Shown: positions 9,397 through 18,282 of the stretch, piece after piece
Layout: each line of letters opens with the position of its first letter
How positions within the stretch are numbered: position 1 is the stretch's first letter
Assembly: GCA_963782475.1 (NCBI GenBank)
Contig: CAWAJW010000016.1
Location: 434,001-498,000, forward strand
Direction of reading: 5' to 3'
Source: CAVQBP01 sp963782475
GTDB taxonomy: Bacteria; Bacteroidota; Ignavibacteria; Ignavibacteriales; Ignavibacteriaceae
Length of the DNA stretch: 64,000 bases
Position numbers and translations under genes: made by a program
The notes under the pieces: generated by a model
Told to the model about the DNA's origin: nothing
What the model saw: only the letters and a program-made list of their open reading frames with translations
Databases searched by the model: none

Positions 9397-12300
9397 ATGA
9401 ACGATTCCAATTATTATAAAGAAATAATCAATAAGCTTGAAAAATTAACCAGGAGAGAATATATATTATTCGCTTCCCTCGGTATTCAAACATCTGTAAT
9501 GATCGGTGTGGTTACATTTGCACTTTTTACATTTTTAGAAATGATATGGCACTTTTCTTCTGAAGTCCGGACCGTTTTATTCTTCGTTTTATTAGTCCTC
9601 TTTATAGGATCATTTTTATATCTCTTCGTTCTTCCTTTACTTAAGTATTTTAACATATTTAGAAAAACAAATTATCAAAAAGTAGCCGATAGAGTCGGAA
9701 GGAAATTCCCTTCTATAAAAGACGACTTATTGAATGCAATGCAGCTTGTAAGCGTTGATAATTCAACTTATAAATATTCAGAGAAATTAATTAATGCCGC
9801 ATTTCTTCACATCTATGAAAGAACCAAGGAGATAAAGTTTGAATCTATTATCAATTTTAATAAAGCTAAAAAGCTTCTTTCATATTTCGGATCAGTAATA
9901 ATATTTTGTTTTGCATTATTTACATTTATTCCGGGACTTAAAGCTGCTTCAAACCGGCTAATAAATTTTAACCAGGATTTTATTCAGCCGCCGAAATTTA
10001 TTTTTGAAATTGAACCAGGTAATCTGCAGATTACAAAGGGTGATGATGTCAACATAACTGTTAGAACAGACGGAGCAAAATTAAAAGAAATTTACCTGGG
10101 TATTAAGGATACGGAGCAGACTCATTTTGAATTAAATACATTAAAACCTGATTCTCTTGGAAGCTATGAATATAAATTAAGAGCTGTAAGGAACAGCTTC
10201 AGATATTTCGCCACTGCGGAAGATATTAAAAGTGATGAATATTATGTCGAAGCAGTCGACAGGCCAATTGTAAAAATGCTTTCCGTTACCATTCATTCCC
10301 CTTCATATTCAGGGATTCCCCCTGTTTTACAAACAGATAATGGAAACATAAGTGCACTGGCGGGAAGTAAAGTAGATGTCAAGCTTTCTTCTACAAAGAA
10401 ATTAAAGGAAGCCGAATTAATTTTTAACGATTCGACAATTGTAAAATTAAACGTGGAGGCAGAAGATGCAGAAGGGAACTTTAAAGTTTCAAAAGATAAA
10501 AATTACAAAATAATTTTAACCGATATTTACGGCAACCGGAATTCTTCACCTATTATTTATACTGTAAAAGCTCTGTCCGATTCCTATCCTTCAATAGAAA
10601 TCATTAATCCTGGTAAAGATGTTGATCTTGCAAATGATAACCGCTTGCCGTTATTTGCTAGAGTCTCCGACGATTATGGCTTTACTAAATTAAATCTTAA
10701 TTACCGGTTATCCTCTTCAAAATATAAATCACCGGCAAATGAATTTTCAACTATTGACATTCCGATAGATAGAAGCCGGAAAGAAATAGATCTAAATTAT
10801 ATCTGGAATTTATCGCCGCTCAATTTAACTGCCGAAGATGTTGTAGTTTATTACCTTGAAATTTTTGATAATGATGTTGTGAATGGTCCTAAATCAGCGA
10901 AATCTTCTACATTTGCAATCCGTGTGCCTTCACTGGATGAAATTTTAGCTAAGGCAGATAATACTCATGATGAGGCTCAGAAGAATTTGAAGGAAACTCT
11001 AAAAGAAGCAGAAGACCTTAAGAATGACCTGGAAAAAATCGATCAGAATTTAAAGCAGAATAAAAAGGAAATCAGCTGGGAAGAAAAGGAGAAAATAGAA
11101 AAATCGCTTGACAAGTTTGAAAAAATTCAAAATAAAATAGAAGATACAAAAAAACAGCTGGCGCAAATGCAGCAGGACCTGCAGAGCAATAATCTCCTTT
11201 CAAAAGAAACGCTTGAGAAATATATGGAGCTTCAGAAGCTTATGGATGAATTTTCTTCTAAAGAAATGAAAGAGGCTATGGAACGGATGCAGAAGATGCT
11301 GCAAACTTTAGATAGAAAACAGGTTCAGGAAGCAATGGCAAATCTGAAATTTAATGAAGACGCATTTCAAAAGAGCATTGAAAGAACAATAAATTTATTA
11401 AAAAGACTTCAGGTCGAGCAAAAAATTGATGAGTTGGCAAAGAGAACCGGAAAACTAACGGATAAACAGGATGAGATAAATAAACAGACTAATGAAAGTA
11501 ATTTGTCCGATAAGCAGGAGAAAAATAATCTCAGTGAAAAACAAAATGATGTTACAAACGAGCTGAATAATGTAGATAAGGAAATGGATAAGCTTTCCAA
11601 ATTAATGGAAAGCTTAAAAGATATGCCGCAGGAAGATATGCAGAAATTAAAAGAAGATTTTGAAAAGCAGAAGAATCAGCAGTTGTCACAGGAAGCTTCT
11701 CAAAATATTCAGCAGAATCAAAAGATGATGGTTCAGCAGAAACAGGAACAGCTTTCAAAAAATATGGAGAATCTTAAAAAGCAGGTTGAACAGCTTAAAC
11801 AATCGATTAATCAAAATAACTTGATGCAGACATTTAATGATATGCGGAAAGTTATGGATAACCTGGTTAGTTTATCAAAGCAGCAGGAAAATTTGAAAAA
11901 CCAAGTTCAGCAATCAAATCAAATTTCTTCTTCATCATTAGATAAAGAAACCGAACAGCAGAATGAAATTCAAAGTAACCTTGATAAAGTTATGCAGATG
12001 ATGTCTGAACTCTCCCAAAAGACTTTTGCTATCTCACCGGAAATGGAGAAAGAATTAGGTGATGCCAAAAAAGAAATGGATCAATCAATACAGTCAATGC
12101 AAAACAGGAATAGTAATCTATCAGTTATGAATCAAAGCAATGCCATGGGATCAATTAACAAGGCTGCTACTATGATGGAGAACTCTTTAGAATCTATGAT
12201 GCAGGGAGGGGGTCAGGGGCAGGGAGGAATGATGTCGCTAATGCAGCAGCTGAATCAAATGTCTCAGCAGCAGATGAATCTGAATAATTTAACACAAATG

Positions 12301-12789
12301 CTGCAGCAGGGGGAGCAGGGGAAGCTATCGATGCAGCAGCAGGCACAGCTGCAAAGGCTTGCCCAGCAGCAGGAACTAATTAGGAAATCTCTTCAACAAT
12401 TAAATAAAGAAGCTAAAGAATCAGGTGAAGCCAGTAAAATCCCTGCGGATTTAGATCATGTTGCAAAACAAATGCAGGAAGTAGTTTCCGGGATGAATAC
12501 TGAAAAACTGGATGATAATATTATCCAAAAGCAGGAAAGAATACTTTCAAAACTTTTAGATGCACAGCGTTCAATTAATGAAAGGGATTATGAAAAGAAC
12601 CGGGAATCGAATACCGGCAAAGATATTGTCAGAAAATCACCGGCAGATCTAAATCTTTCTTCCGGTAAAGGGAAAGACCAAATAACCGACGAATTGAACC
12701 GTGCTGTGCAGGAAGGATATACTAGAGATTATGAAGAATTGATAAGAAAATATTATGAAGCTTTGCAGAAGGAAGAGCTAAATAATTAA
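9397..12789 (+). CDS. Large DUF4175-type membrane protein with a long glutamine/methionine-rich coiled coil
   Basis: A protein of about 1130 residues. Two membrane segments lie within residues 20-90 and a third near 165-185. They are followed by an extracytoplasmic beta-rich region (about 200-510), a very long Lys/Glu/Gln coiled coil (about 520-900), a Gly/Gln/Met-rich low-complexity stretch (about 930-1010) and the conserved end YTRDYEELIRKYYEALQ. This is the DUF4175 layout, a family of unknown function usually beside DUF4159. I take the ATG at 9397 because the open frame further upstream only begins with a TTG inside the DUF4159 gene. No enzyme motif is visible, and a structural envelope or cell-surface role is an inference. 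Confidence 0.8.
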   Translation: MNDSNYYKEIINKLEKLTRREYILFASLGIQTSVMIGVVTFALFTFLEMIWHFSSEVRTVLFFVLLVLFIGSFLYLFVLPLLKYFNIFRKTNYQKVADRVGRKFPSIKDDLLNAMQLVSVDNSTYKYSEKLINAAFLHIYERTKEIKFESIINFNKAKKLLSYFGSVIIFCFALFTFIPGLKAASNRLINFNQDFIQPPKFIFEIEPGNLQITKGDDVNITVRTDGAKLKEIYLGIKDTEQTHFELNTLKPDSLGSYEYKLRAVRNSFRYFATAEDIKSDEYYVEAVDRPIVKMLSVTIHSPSYSGIPPVLQTDNGNISALAGSKVDVKLSSTKKLKEAELIFNDSTIVKLNVEAEDAEGNFKVSKDKNYKIILTDIYGNRNSSPIIYTVKALSDSYPSIEIINPGKDVDLANDNRLPLFARVSDDYGFTKLNLNYRLSSSKYKSPANEFSTIDIPIDRSRKEIDLNYIWNLSPLNLTAEDVVVYYLEIFDNDVVNGPKSAKSSTFAIRVPSLDEILAKADNTHDEAQKNLKETLKEAEDLKNDLEKIDQNLKQNKKEISWEEKEKIEKSLDKFEKIQNKIEDTKKQLAQMQQDLQSNNLLSKETLEKYMELQKLMDEFSSKEMKEAMERMQKMLQTLDRKQVQEAMANLKFNEDAFQKSIERTINLLKRLQVEQKIDELAKRTGKLTDKQDEINKQTNESNLSDKQEKNNLSEKQNDVTNELNNVDKEMDKLSKLMESLKDMPQEDMQKLKEDFEKQKNQQLSQEASQNIQQNQKMMVQQKQEQLSKNMENLKKQVEQLKQSINQNNLMQTFNDMRKVMDNLVSLSKQQENLKNQVQQSNQISSSSLDKETEQQNEIQSNLDKVMQMMSELSQKTFAISPEMEKELGDAKKEMDQSIQSMQNRNSNLSVMNQSNAMGSINKAATMMENSLESMMQGGGQGQGGMMSLMQQLNQMSQQQMNLNNLTQMLQQGEQGKLSMQQQAQLQRLAQQQELIRKSLQQLNKEAKESGEASKIPADLDHVAKQMQEVVSGMNTEKLDDNIIQKQERILSKLLDAQRSINERDYEKNRESNTGKDIVRKSPADLNLSSGKGKDQITDELNRAVQEGYTRDYEELIRKYYEALQKEELNN

Positions 12790-12821
12790 ATGATCAAAAA
12801 CGCAAACACAATAACAAGGAA

Positions 12822-13685
12822 TCAAACCGGATCGATATGGACAAACACTTTATTTATATCGGCTAACTGCAGGATCTCCTCTCTTACCTTTACACCGATT
12901 TCATGCGATTCCTCCGTTTTTACATCTTTGTTTACATCAATATGTATTTCTACATGAAATTTATTTCCGACATAGTGGGATTTTAATTCATTTATTCCTT
13001 CAACTCCTTTTACTTTTAAAGCTTTATTTGCAATTTCAATAATAACATCTTCATCAGCTGCTTTCCCCATTAAATAATCAATATTTTCTTTAGCAATTTT
13101 ATAACCCGATCTGAATATAAAGAAAGCAATTAAAATGCCCGAAATTCCATCAATATATCTTAATCCAAGTTGAACACCGATTACTCCTATAATTGAAAGT
13201 GATGAAGCCATAACATCGTTAAGGCTGTCTACTGCACTGGCTTTTAATCCAGGGCTTTTATATTCTTTTCCGATTTTAGCCTGGTATCTAGTTAAAATTA
13301 ATTTGATAATAACGGTAAGTACAAGAACTATATAAACTTCAGGGTTGATGTGGGTTATATAAGGATTAAGTATCCTCTCAACAGATGCTTTAATTACTTC
13401 GATCCCGACAATGCAGGCAAAAAGTGCGATTAAAAAGACTGCAATTGGTTGAGCAGCATTATGACCAAATTGATGCTCTTCATCCGGGTTTTTTAAAGAT
13501 ACTTTTACTCCGTATAATATTGCTGCAGATGCGATAATATCATTTAATGAATTTATTGCATCGGATATTACGGCAATTGAATTGGAAAATATTCCTACAA
13601 TTGCTTTTATGACAAAAAGAAAAATATTTGTAACTAGTGAAAGATAAGTTGCACGCCTTAATATTTTTTGCCATTTCAGTACCAT
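12822..13685 (-). CDS. Cation diffusion facilitator transporter with an N-D/D-D (manganese-type) metal site
   Basis: A six-helix CDF exporter of 287 residues, with a membrane part (residues 12-205) and a C-terminal cytoplasmic domain containing the usual HVEIHIDVN and HEIGVKVREEI motifs. Aligned to YiiP, the transport site falls at identical residue numbers, but reads N45-x3-D49 in helix 2 and D153-x3-D157 in helix 5, instead of D/H-x3-D and H-x3-D. In the family an ND-DD site goes with Mn2+ export (MntE type), while His in helix 5 goes with zinc. The likely role is therefore manganese efflux coupled to proton entry. It converges on the DUF4175 gene and is divergent from the NtrC-type regulator. 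Confidence in the family is high and in the metal moderate. Confidence 0.88.
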   Translation of the reverse strand: MVLKWQKILRRATYLSLVTNIFLFVIKAIVGIFSNSIAVISDAINSLNDIIASAAILYGVKVSLKNPDEEHQFGHNAAQPIAVFLIALFACIVGIEVIKASVERILNPYITHINPEVYIVLVLTVIIKLILTRYQAKIGKEYKSPGLKASAVDSLNDVMASSLSIIGVIGVQLGLRYIDGISGILIAFFIFRSGYKIAKENIDYLMGKAADEDVIIEIANKALKVKGVEGINELKSHYVGNKFHVEIHIDVNKDVKTEESHEIGVKVREEILQLADINKVFVHIDPV

Positions 13686-14111
13686 AAATTGAACTTAATC
13701 TATTAACGAATAAAAATTAGATCCTATTAGAAATATAAGCTCTGAACCAAAACTAAAAATCAAGCTATTAAAAATATTTAGATAAAAAATCAAACTACTA
13801 ATTTATTTTGATATTTGTTCGATAATTAATCGACACTTACAATCTCAAAAGAAGAATAGTTTGGAGAAAAAGTCTTATTTTGGCACAAGATTTGACTCAA
13901 TATGAAAACAAAAATTTTCTGAAAATAATTATTACAAGAAATGATATATGATATCGGGTTATAAATAGGAGAAAGCCAAAAAAGTTAAAATATTTTTGAT
14001 TTATTACCGGAAAACGGAAGTAATAATTACTTAATTTTTTGAAATATGAGTTTTATTAGCGCTTGCAAGGGAAAAAATAATTCAATTCCAGTAAAATTAA
14101 AAGGATAAGTT
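13686..14111. other. Divergent regulatory region between the CDF gene and the NtrC-type gene
   Basis: This is 426 bp of AT-rich DNA with no convincing open frame on either strand. It must contain the start signals of both divergent genes. The only recognisable site is a sigma-54-like box at 13881-13895. The downstream gene begins with GTG at 14112, preceded by AAGGA at six-base spacing. Confidence 0.5.
13881..13895 (+). promoter_or_regulatory. Possible sigma-54 promoter (-24/-12)
   Basis: TGGCAC, then AAGAT, then TTGA resembles the sigma-54 consensus TGGCAC-N5-TTGC with a change in the -12 GC. It lies on the plus strand about 215 bp before a gene that itself encodes a sigma-54 activator, which would allow autoregulation. 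One mismatch in the critical -12 dinucleotide keeps this tentative. Confidence 0.25.
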
Positions 14112-15494
14112 GTGAACAAATTAATTTTTATTGTGGACGACGAGAAAGCGATTTCCAGATTATTATCTTACTGGGTGAAAGATAAATGGAAATATGATGC
14201 TGAAGTATTTGATAATAGTGAGGATGCTCTGAGGAAGCTTCATTTAAAGCCGGATTTAATCCTTTTAGACATCATGTTGCCCGGTCTTGACGGTTTAGCT
14301 ACCTTAAAAAGGATTAAACAATATGATGAAAACCTGCCTGTTATAATTTTATCGGCTCAAGGCAGTGTTGAAGTGGCTGTAGAAGCTTTGAGGTTCGGAG
14401 CATATGATTATTTTCCCAAGCCTATTGATACTCAAAGATTAGAACCTGCAATAAAAAATGCGATTAAACAATATGATTTAACAAGAGAGCTGGAAAATCT
14501 TAAAGATGATGTTCAACGGGAATTTAGCTTTGATAACTTAATTTCTGCAGATAATAAAATGCAGGACGTTTTTAAATTGGTTTCTAAAGTTTTAACTAAC
14601 GATATTACAGTTTTAATTCACGGTGAAAGCGGTACGGGAAAGGAACTGATTGCACGTGCAATCCATTACAATGGAAAAAGAAAAGATAAACCATTTGTTG
14701 TAATTAATTGTGCATCAATTCCCCGCGAGCTTTTGGAAAGTGAATTATTCGGGCATGAAAAAGGTTCTTTTACCGGCGCACATCAAAAAAAATTAGGTAA
14801 ATTTGAACTAGCCAAAGAAGGTACATTATTTTTAGATGAAGTAGGCGAGCTTGAAATGCTTCTACAGGCAAAATTGTTAAGGGTAATTCAGGAAAAAGAA
14901 TTTGAACGGGTCGGAGGAATCGAAGTTATTAAAACGGATGTTAGGATAATTTCAGCTACAAATCGAGATCTTAAAACAGCTGTTGAACAAAAAGAATTCA
15001 GAGAAGATTTGTATTACAGATTGAATTCATTTCCTATTTATATCCCCCCTTTGAGACAGCGCAAGGGTGATATACTTGTATTAGCGCATCATTTCCTTGA
15101 TACGTTTAATAAAAAATTAGGAAAAAATACTAAAGGATTTTCAAAGAAAGCTTTGAAGCTGATTTACGAATATAATTGGCCCGGCAATATACGTGAAATG
15201 GAAAATACGGTTGAAAGATGTTTAATTATTGCCGAGAAGGATGTTATTGATGTTAATGATTTACCGCCTCATTTAAAATCTTCGGAACCAATTTTGGGTA
15301 ATGATCTAAACGGCTCTTTTTTCAGTGATGACGAAATTATTCCTTTTGAAAGGTTAAAAGAAGAATCAATAAAGCATGCTTTGAAAGTTACCAAAGGTAA
15401 TATTGTAGAGGCTGCAAAAAAACTTCAGCTGGGAAGGGCCACTATTTACAGGCTGATGGATAAATATAATATAGAGAACAGATTCTTTGAATAA
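14112..15494 (+). CDS. NtrC-family sigma-54-dependent response regulator
   Basis: A 460-residue three-domain activator. The receiver domain (1-120) has an acidic pocket D9/D10, phospho-acceptor D53 and Lys in YFPKP. The AAA+ domain (about 145-380) has Walker A GESGTGKE, the sigma-54-contacting loop GSFTGA (a conservative form of GAFTGA) and the arginine-finger region. The C-terminus has a Fis-type helix-turn-helix (IVEAAKKLQLGRATIYRLM). The GTG start is chosen because AAGGA lies six bases before it. No histidine kinase is adjacent, so the input is unknown. It heads a three-gene group with a STAS protein and a PP2C phosphatase. Confidence 0.93.
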   Translation: MNKLIFIVDDEKAISRLLSYWVKDKWKYDAEVFDNSEDALRKLHLKPDLILLDIMLPGLDGLATLKRIKQYDENLPVIILSAQGSVEVAVEALRFGAYDYFPKPIDTQRLEPAIKNAIKQYDLTRELENLKDDVQREFSFDNLISADNKMQDVFKLVSKVLTNDITVLIHGESGTGKELIARAIHYNGKRKDKPFVVINCASIPRELLESELFGHEKGSFTGAHQKKLGKFELAKEGTLFLDEVGELEMLLQAKLLRVIQEKEFERVGGIEVIKTDVRIISATNRDLKTAVEQKEFREDLYYRLNSFPIYIPPLRQRKGDILVLAHHFLDTFNKKLGKNTKGFSKKALKLIYEYNWPGNIREMENTVERCLIIAEKDVIDVNDLPPHLKSSEPILGNDLNGSFFSDDEIIPFERLKEESIKHALKVTKGNIVEAAKKLQLGRATIYRLMDKYNIENRFFE

Positions 15495-15527
15495 ATTTTT
15501 CTAACTCAATTACAGGAAAGTAAAAAT

Positions 15528-15866
15528 ATGGATTTCATCAGAGAAGAACACGGAACCGTGCTTGTCGAAAAAGTAAATTTAACAAGGGCTACTCTTAAAG
15601 AGGCTGAAGAATTTAAATCTCATCTTGTCTCAGATATTAAAGATGGCTGGCAAAAAATAGTTGTTGATCTTTCAGAATGCGAATTTATCGATTCAACATT
15701 TTTAGGTGCCCTGGTTGTTTCATTAAAAAAAGTAACTTCCATGGGGGGCGATGTGAAATTAGTAGGCTTTCAGCCTGCTGTTAATTCAATGTTTGAGCTT
15801 ACAAGAATGTACCGGGTATTTGAGTCTTTTCATTCCTTGGATGAAGCCGTTAAAAGTTATCTATAA
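15528..15866 (+). CDS. STAS-domain anti-sigma-factor antagonist
   Basis: A 112-residue single-domain protein of the SpoIIAA/RsbV type, the switch component in partner-switching pathways. The conserved phosphorylation loop reads CEFIDSTFLGALV, with Ser56 as the expected phospho-site. An AGGAAAG site precedes the ATG. The next gene encodes the matching kind of phosphatase (PP2C/SpoIIE), consistent with dephosphorylation of Ser56 controlling an anti-sigma kinase. No RsbW-like kinase is present in the window. Confidence 0.88.
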   Translation: MDFIREEHGTVLVEKVNLTRATLKEAEEFKSHLVSDIKDGWQKIVVDLSECEFIDSTFLGALVVSLKKVTSMGGDVKLVGFQPAVNSMFELTRMYRVFESFHSLDEAVKSYL

Positions 15867-15908
15867 GGGAAGTATACGTTTTAATTTTAATTGAAAGCTG
15901 ATTTTTTG

Positions 15909-17480
15909 ATGGGAAATAGTGAGAAAAGAAATATTCTAATTATTGATGACGACCTTACTATAAGAAAATTAATCGGACATCATCTTAAAAGAAGCGGTTA
16001 TGATATTTTCGAAGCTGAGGGTGCTAATGAAGGATTTAAATTTTTAAGCCAGGAAAAAATAGATCTCGTTCTTTGTGATGTTACAATGGATGAAATGGAC
16101 GGCTTCGCTTTCTGCCGAAGAGTTAGAGAGGATCAGCATCATCGTGTCCTCCCCTTTATTTTTGTTACAGCAAAAAATACACTTGAAGATAAATCAGAGG
16201 CACTCGAAGCCGGGGGAGACGATTTAATTACTAAACCTTTTGATGTTAATGATTTATTGATAAAAGTTCAGGCTTTGTTAAGACGAACGGAAATTTATAA
16301 GGTATATGGCGCTAAAAAGAATCTTGAACAGTCATTCACTGTTAAAACATCCAAGATCTTATTAGTTGACGATGATCAAATCATTTCGAAAATATTCCAA
16401 TATAATTTGGTTCAAGCCGGTTTTGAATGTGTTGTTGCCAATAATGCTGAAGATGGTTTTTCTCTCGCTAAAGCAGATCCCCCTGACATAATAGTATCCG
16501 ATATAATGATGCCTAAAATTGACGGATATAAATTCCGGAGTATGCTCTTAGAAGACAATGAACTTAAATCTATTCCTTTTATCTTCCTGACCGCTAAAGA
16601 GGAAGAAAATGATATCCTTGAAGGGTATGAATTAGGAATAAATGATTATGTAATTAAAACTGCAGGTCCTAAAATATTGACAGCAAAAATCAAAGCCATA
16701 ATTAAAAGCCTTCATAAGGAAAGACAGAAAATAGTTTCTGAATTGCATGTGGCCTCTGAAATACTTGGAGCTAAAGTTGTTCCTGAAAAATTTCCTGACT
16801 TTGAAGGTTTTGAAATTAAATATTGGCACCAGACATACCAGGGGATACCCGGGGGAGATTTTATCGATTATTTTGAACTTGATGATAACAATTTAACCGT
16901 CGCCTTAGGCGACGTCATGGGAAAAAAGTGGGGTGCCTGGTATTTTGCTTATGCGTATGCAGGTTATATAAGGAGTTCGATACGTGTAGTAATCCAATCT
17001 GCTGTCGAATATAAACCAAGTGAGATTATGCAGCAGGTGAATAAATCTGTCTATGAAGACTCAAAAATTTCTGAAGTGTTCACGACTTTATCTATTGTGA
17101 TATTGGATAGACAAAATAAAACTCTAAAATATACAGGAGCCGGTGATCTGCCGATTATTTATAGAAAATATTCTACAGGTGAGATAAAAAAAATCAATTC
17201 AAAAGGATTGCTTCTTGGTTTTACTTCCAATGGAAATTATAACGATGTAATTCTGCAATTAGAGCCAAACGATATGGTCTTTATGATTACAGACGGAATT
17301 ATGGAATCCAGGAATTCACAGGGTGAACAATTTGGTGCTGTTAAGCTTGATGCTGTCCTTTCCAGCCTTAAGGAATCAAATCTGGAAAATCCAATTGATA
17401 TAATAAAAGAGGAATTTCAAAAATTCACTTCCAGCAAATTTGAAGATGACATAAGTATAATTAGTATAAGAGCCAGGTAA
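15909..17480 (+). CDS. Double-receiver response regulator with a PP2C (SpoIIE/RsbU) phosphatase output
   Basis: A 523-residue protein with two receiver domains and a C-terminal serine phosphatase. The first receiver (residues 8-125) has acceptor D57 in VLCDVTMDEMDG. The second (about 147-265) has the acceptor in IIVSDIMMPKIDG, but its conserved Lys is followed by Thr (VIKT) instead of Pro. The PP2C domain (about 300-523) shows metal-binding Asp residues in GGDFIDYF, LGDVMGKKWG, MITDGIMES and FEDDISII. I start at the ATG at 15909; a TTG at 15891 is the only longer option. It probably dephosphorylates the neighbouring STAS protein in response to one or two histidine kinases encoded elsewhere. 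Confidence 0.9.
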   Translation: MGNSEKRNILIIDDDLTIRKLIGHHLKRSGYDIFEAEGANEGFKFLSQEKIDLVLCDVTMDEMDGFAFCRRVREDQHHRVLPFIFVTAKNTLEDKSEALEAGGDDLITKPFDVNDLLIKVQALLRRTEIYKVYGAKKNLEQSFTVKTSKILLVDDDQIISKIFQYNLVQAGFECVVANNAEDGFSLAKADPPDIIVSDIMMPKIDGYKFRSMLLEDNELKSIPFIFLTAKEEENDILEGYELGINDYVIKTAGPKILTAKIKAIIKSLHKERQKIVSELHVASEILGAKVVPEKFPDFEGFEIKYWHQTYQGIPGGDFIDYFELDDNNLTVALGDVMGKKWGAWYFAYAYAGYIRSSIRVVIQSAVEYKPSEIMQQVNKSVYEDSKISEVFTTLSIVILDRQNKTLKYTGAGDLPIIYRKYSTGEIKKINSKGLLLGFTSNGNYNDVILQLEPNDMVFMITDGIMESRNSQGEQFGAVKLDAVLSSLKESNLENPIDIIKEEFQKFTSSKFEDDISIISIRAR

Positions 17481-17764
17481 AAGTTAGTCCCGCAAATTTC
17501 ATTTCCCGAATCACCCGCATCATTTGAATCTCTTTAATCTAAAAATCGTTTTTCATTGAATGCAGACTTGTCCAAAATAAATTATGAGAATAATTAATCT
17601 GCAAATAAATAGATAGCAATAAAAGATATGATGATTTAGTAACAATTGCTCCTCAAAAGAATTGCTTTTGTCCTGACGTAATAAATTGAAGTTGGGATTA
17701 AAAAAAAATACGGAATTGAGCGGTTAATCCCGCCAGGTTGTTAGACTGTATGAAAATTCATAAA

Positions 17765-17780
17765 AACCGTTAAAACGGTT
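17765..17780. repeat. Short palindrome
   Basis: AACCGTTAAAACGGTT is a perfect 6-bp inverted repeat around a 4-base centre. It lies 29 bp from the 108-bp inverted-repeat element and may belong to the same repeat family. There is no T-tract, so it is not a typical terminator. Confidence 0.5.
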
Positions 17781-17808
17781 ATTCAATTTTATGATTTCCC
17801 ACTATTTT

Positions 17809-17916
17809 GGGGCTGACTAAAAAGTAATATTCAATTTAAAAATCAGTGTAAATCCGTTTAAATCAGCGTCATCCGTGTTCTATTTTTTGGAAGGTAATTA
17901 CTTTTTAGTCAGCCCC
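17809..17916. repeat. 108-bp inverted-repeat (MITE-like) element
   Basis: The ends GGGGCTGACTAAAAAGTAAT (17809-17828) and its exact reverse complement (17897-17916) form 20-bp perfect terminal inverted repeats around a 68-bp core. The core contains short quasi-repeats of the type AAATCMGYGT / ATCCGTGTTC. It has no coding capacity. Size, perfect termini and a position in a gene-free stretch fit a miniature non-autonomous mobile element or a dispersed palindromic repeat. No target duplication is obvious. Confidence 0.65.
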
Positions 17917-18046
17917 TTAATGATATTCACACGGGAGCTCACGTTAAGAAAAGTAGAAAGGAGTAAGTTGTTTTAATTGTCTCTGTAGACCTTCCAGGAA
18001 TGAAAGTATATCTTAACTTAAGCTCCGGAAGTTATGTTGATGATTG

Positions 18047-18193
18047 ACTGTCACTTTTGACAATTTTTTGACGTGAAACATAGTGGTTAAGGCCGATTTT
18101 TACAGTTGATTTATAGCGGAGTTGTAACGGAGATGAAGCGTGTGTGAAACATAGGTAAATAGCGTATGATTCCCGGTGCGTCAAAGTGACAGT
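18047..18193. repeat. Second inverted-repeat pair, 147 bp end to end
   Basis: ACTGTCACTTTTGAC (18047-18061) and GTCAAAGTGACAGT (18180-18193) are inverted copies differing by one T. The interior repeats GTGAAACATAG twice (about 18074 and 18144) and has no open frame. It may be another short mobile or structured element. Confidence 0.45.
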
Positions 18194-18282
18194 AGAGCAC
18201 TGGAAAATTTAATTTCCTCAACAAAAATCATAATAATTAATCTACTATTTAATCTAATTTATTCAACATAGAAATATATTAA

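Noticed and set aside
11409..11758. Minus-strand frames inside the DUF4175 gene
   Set aside because: Shadows of a low-complexity coiled-coil coding region.
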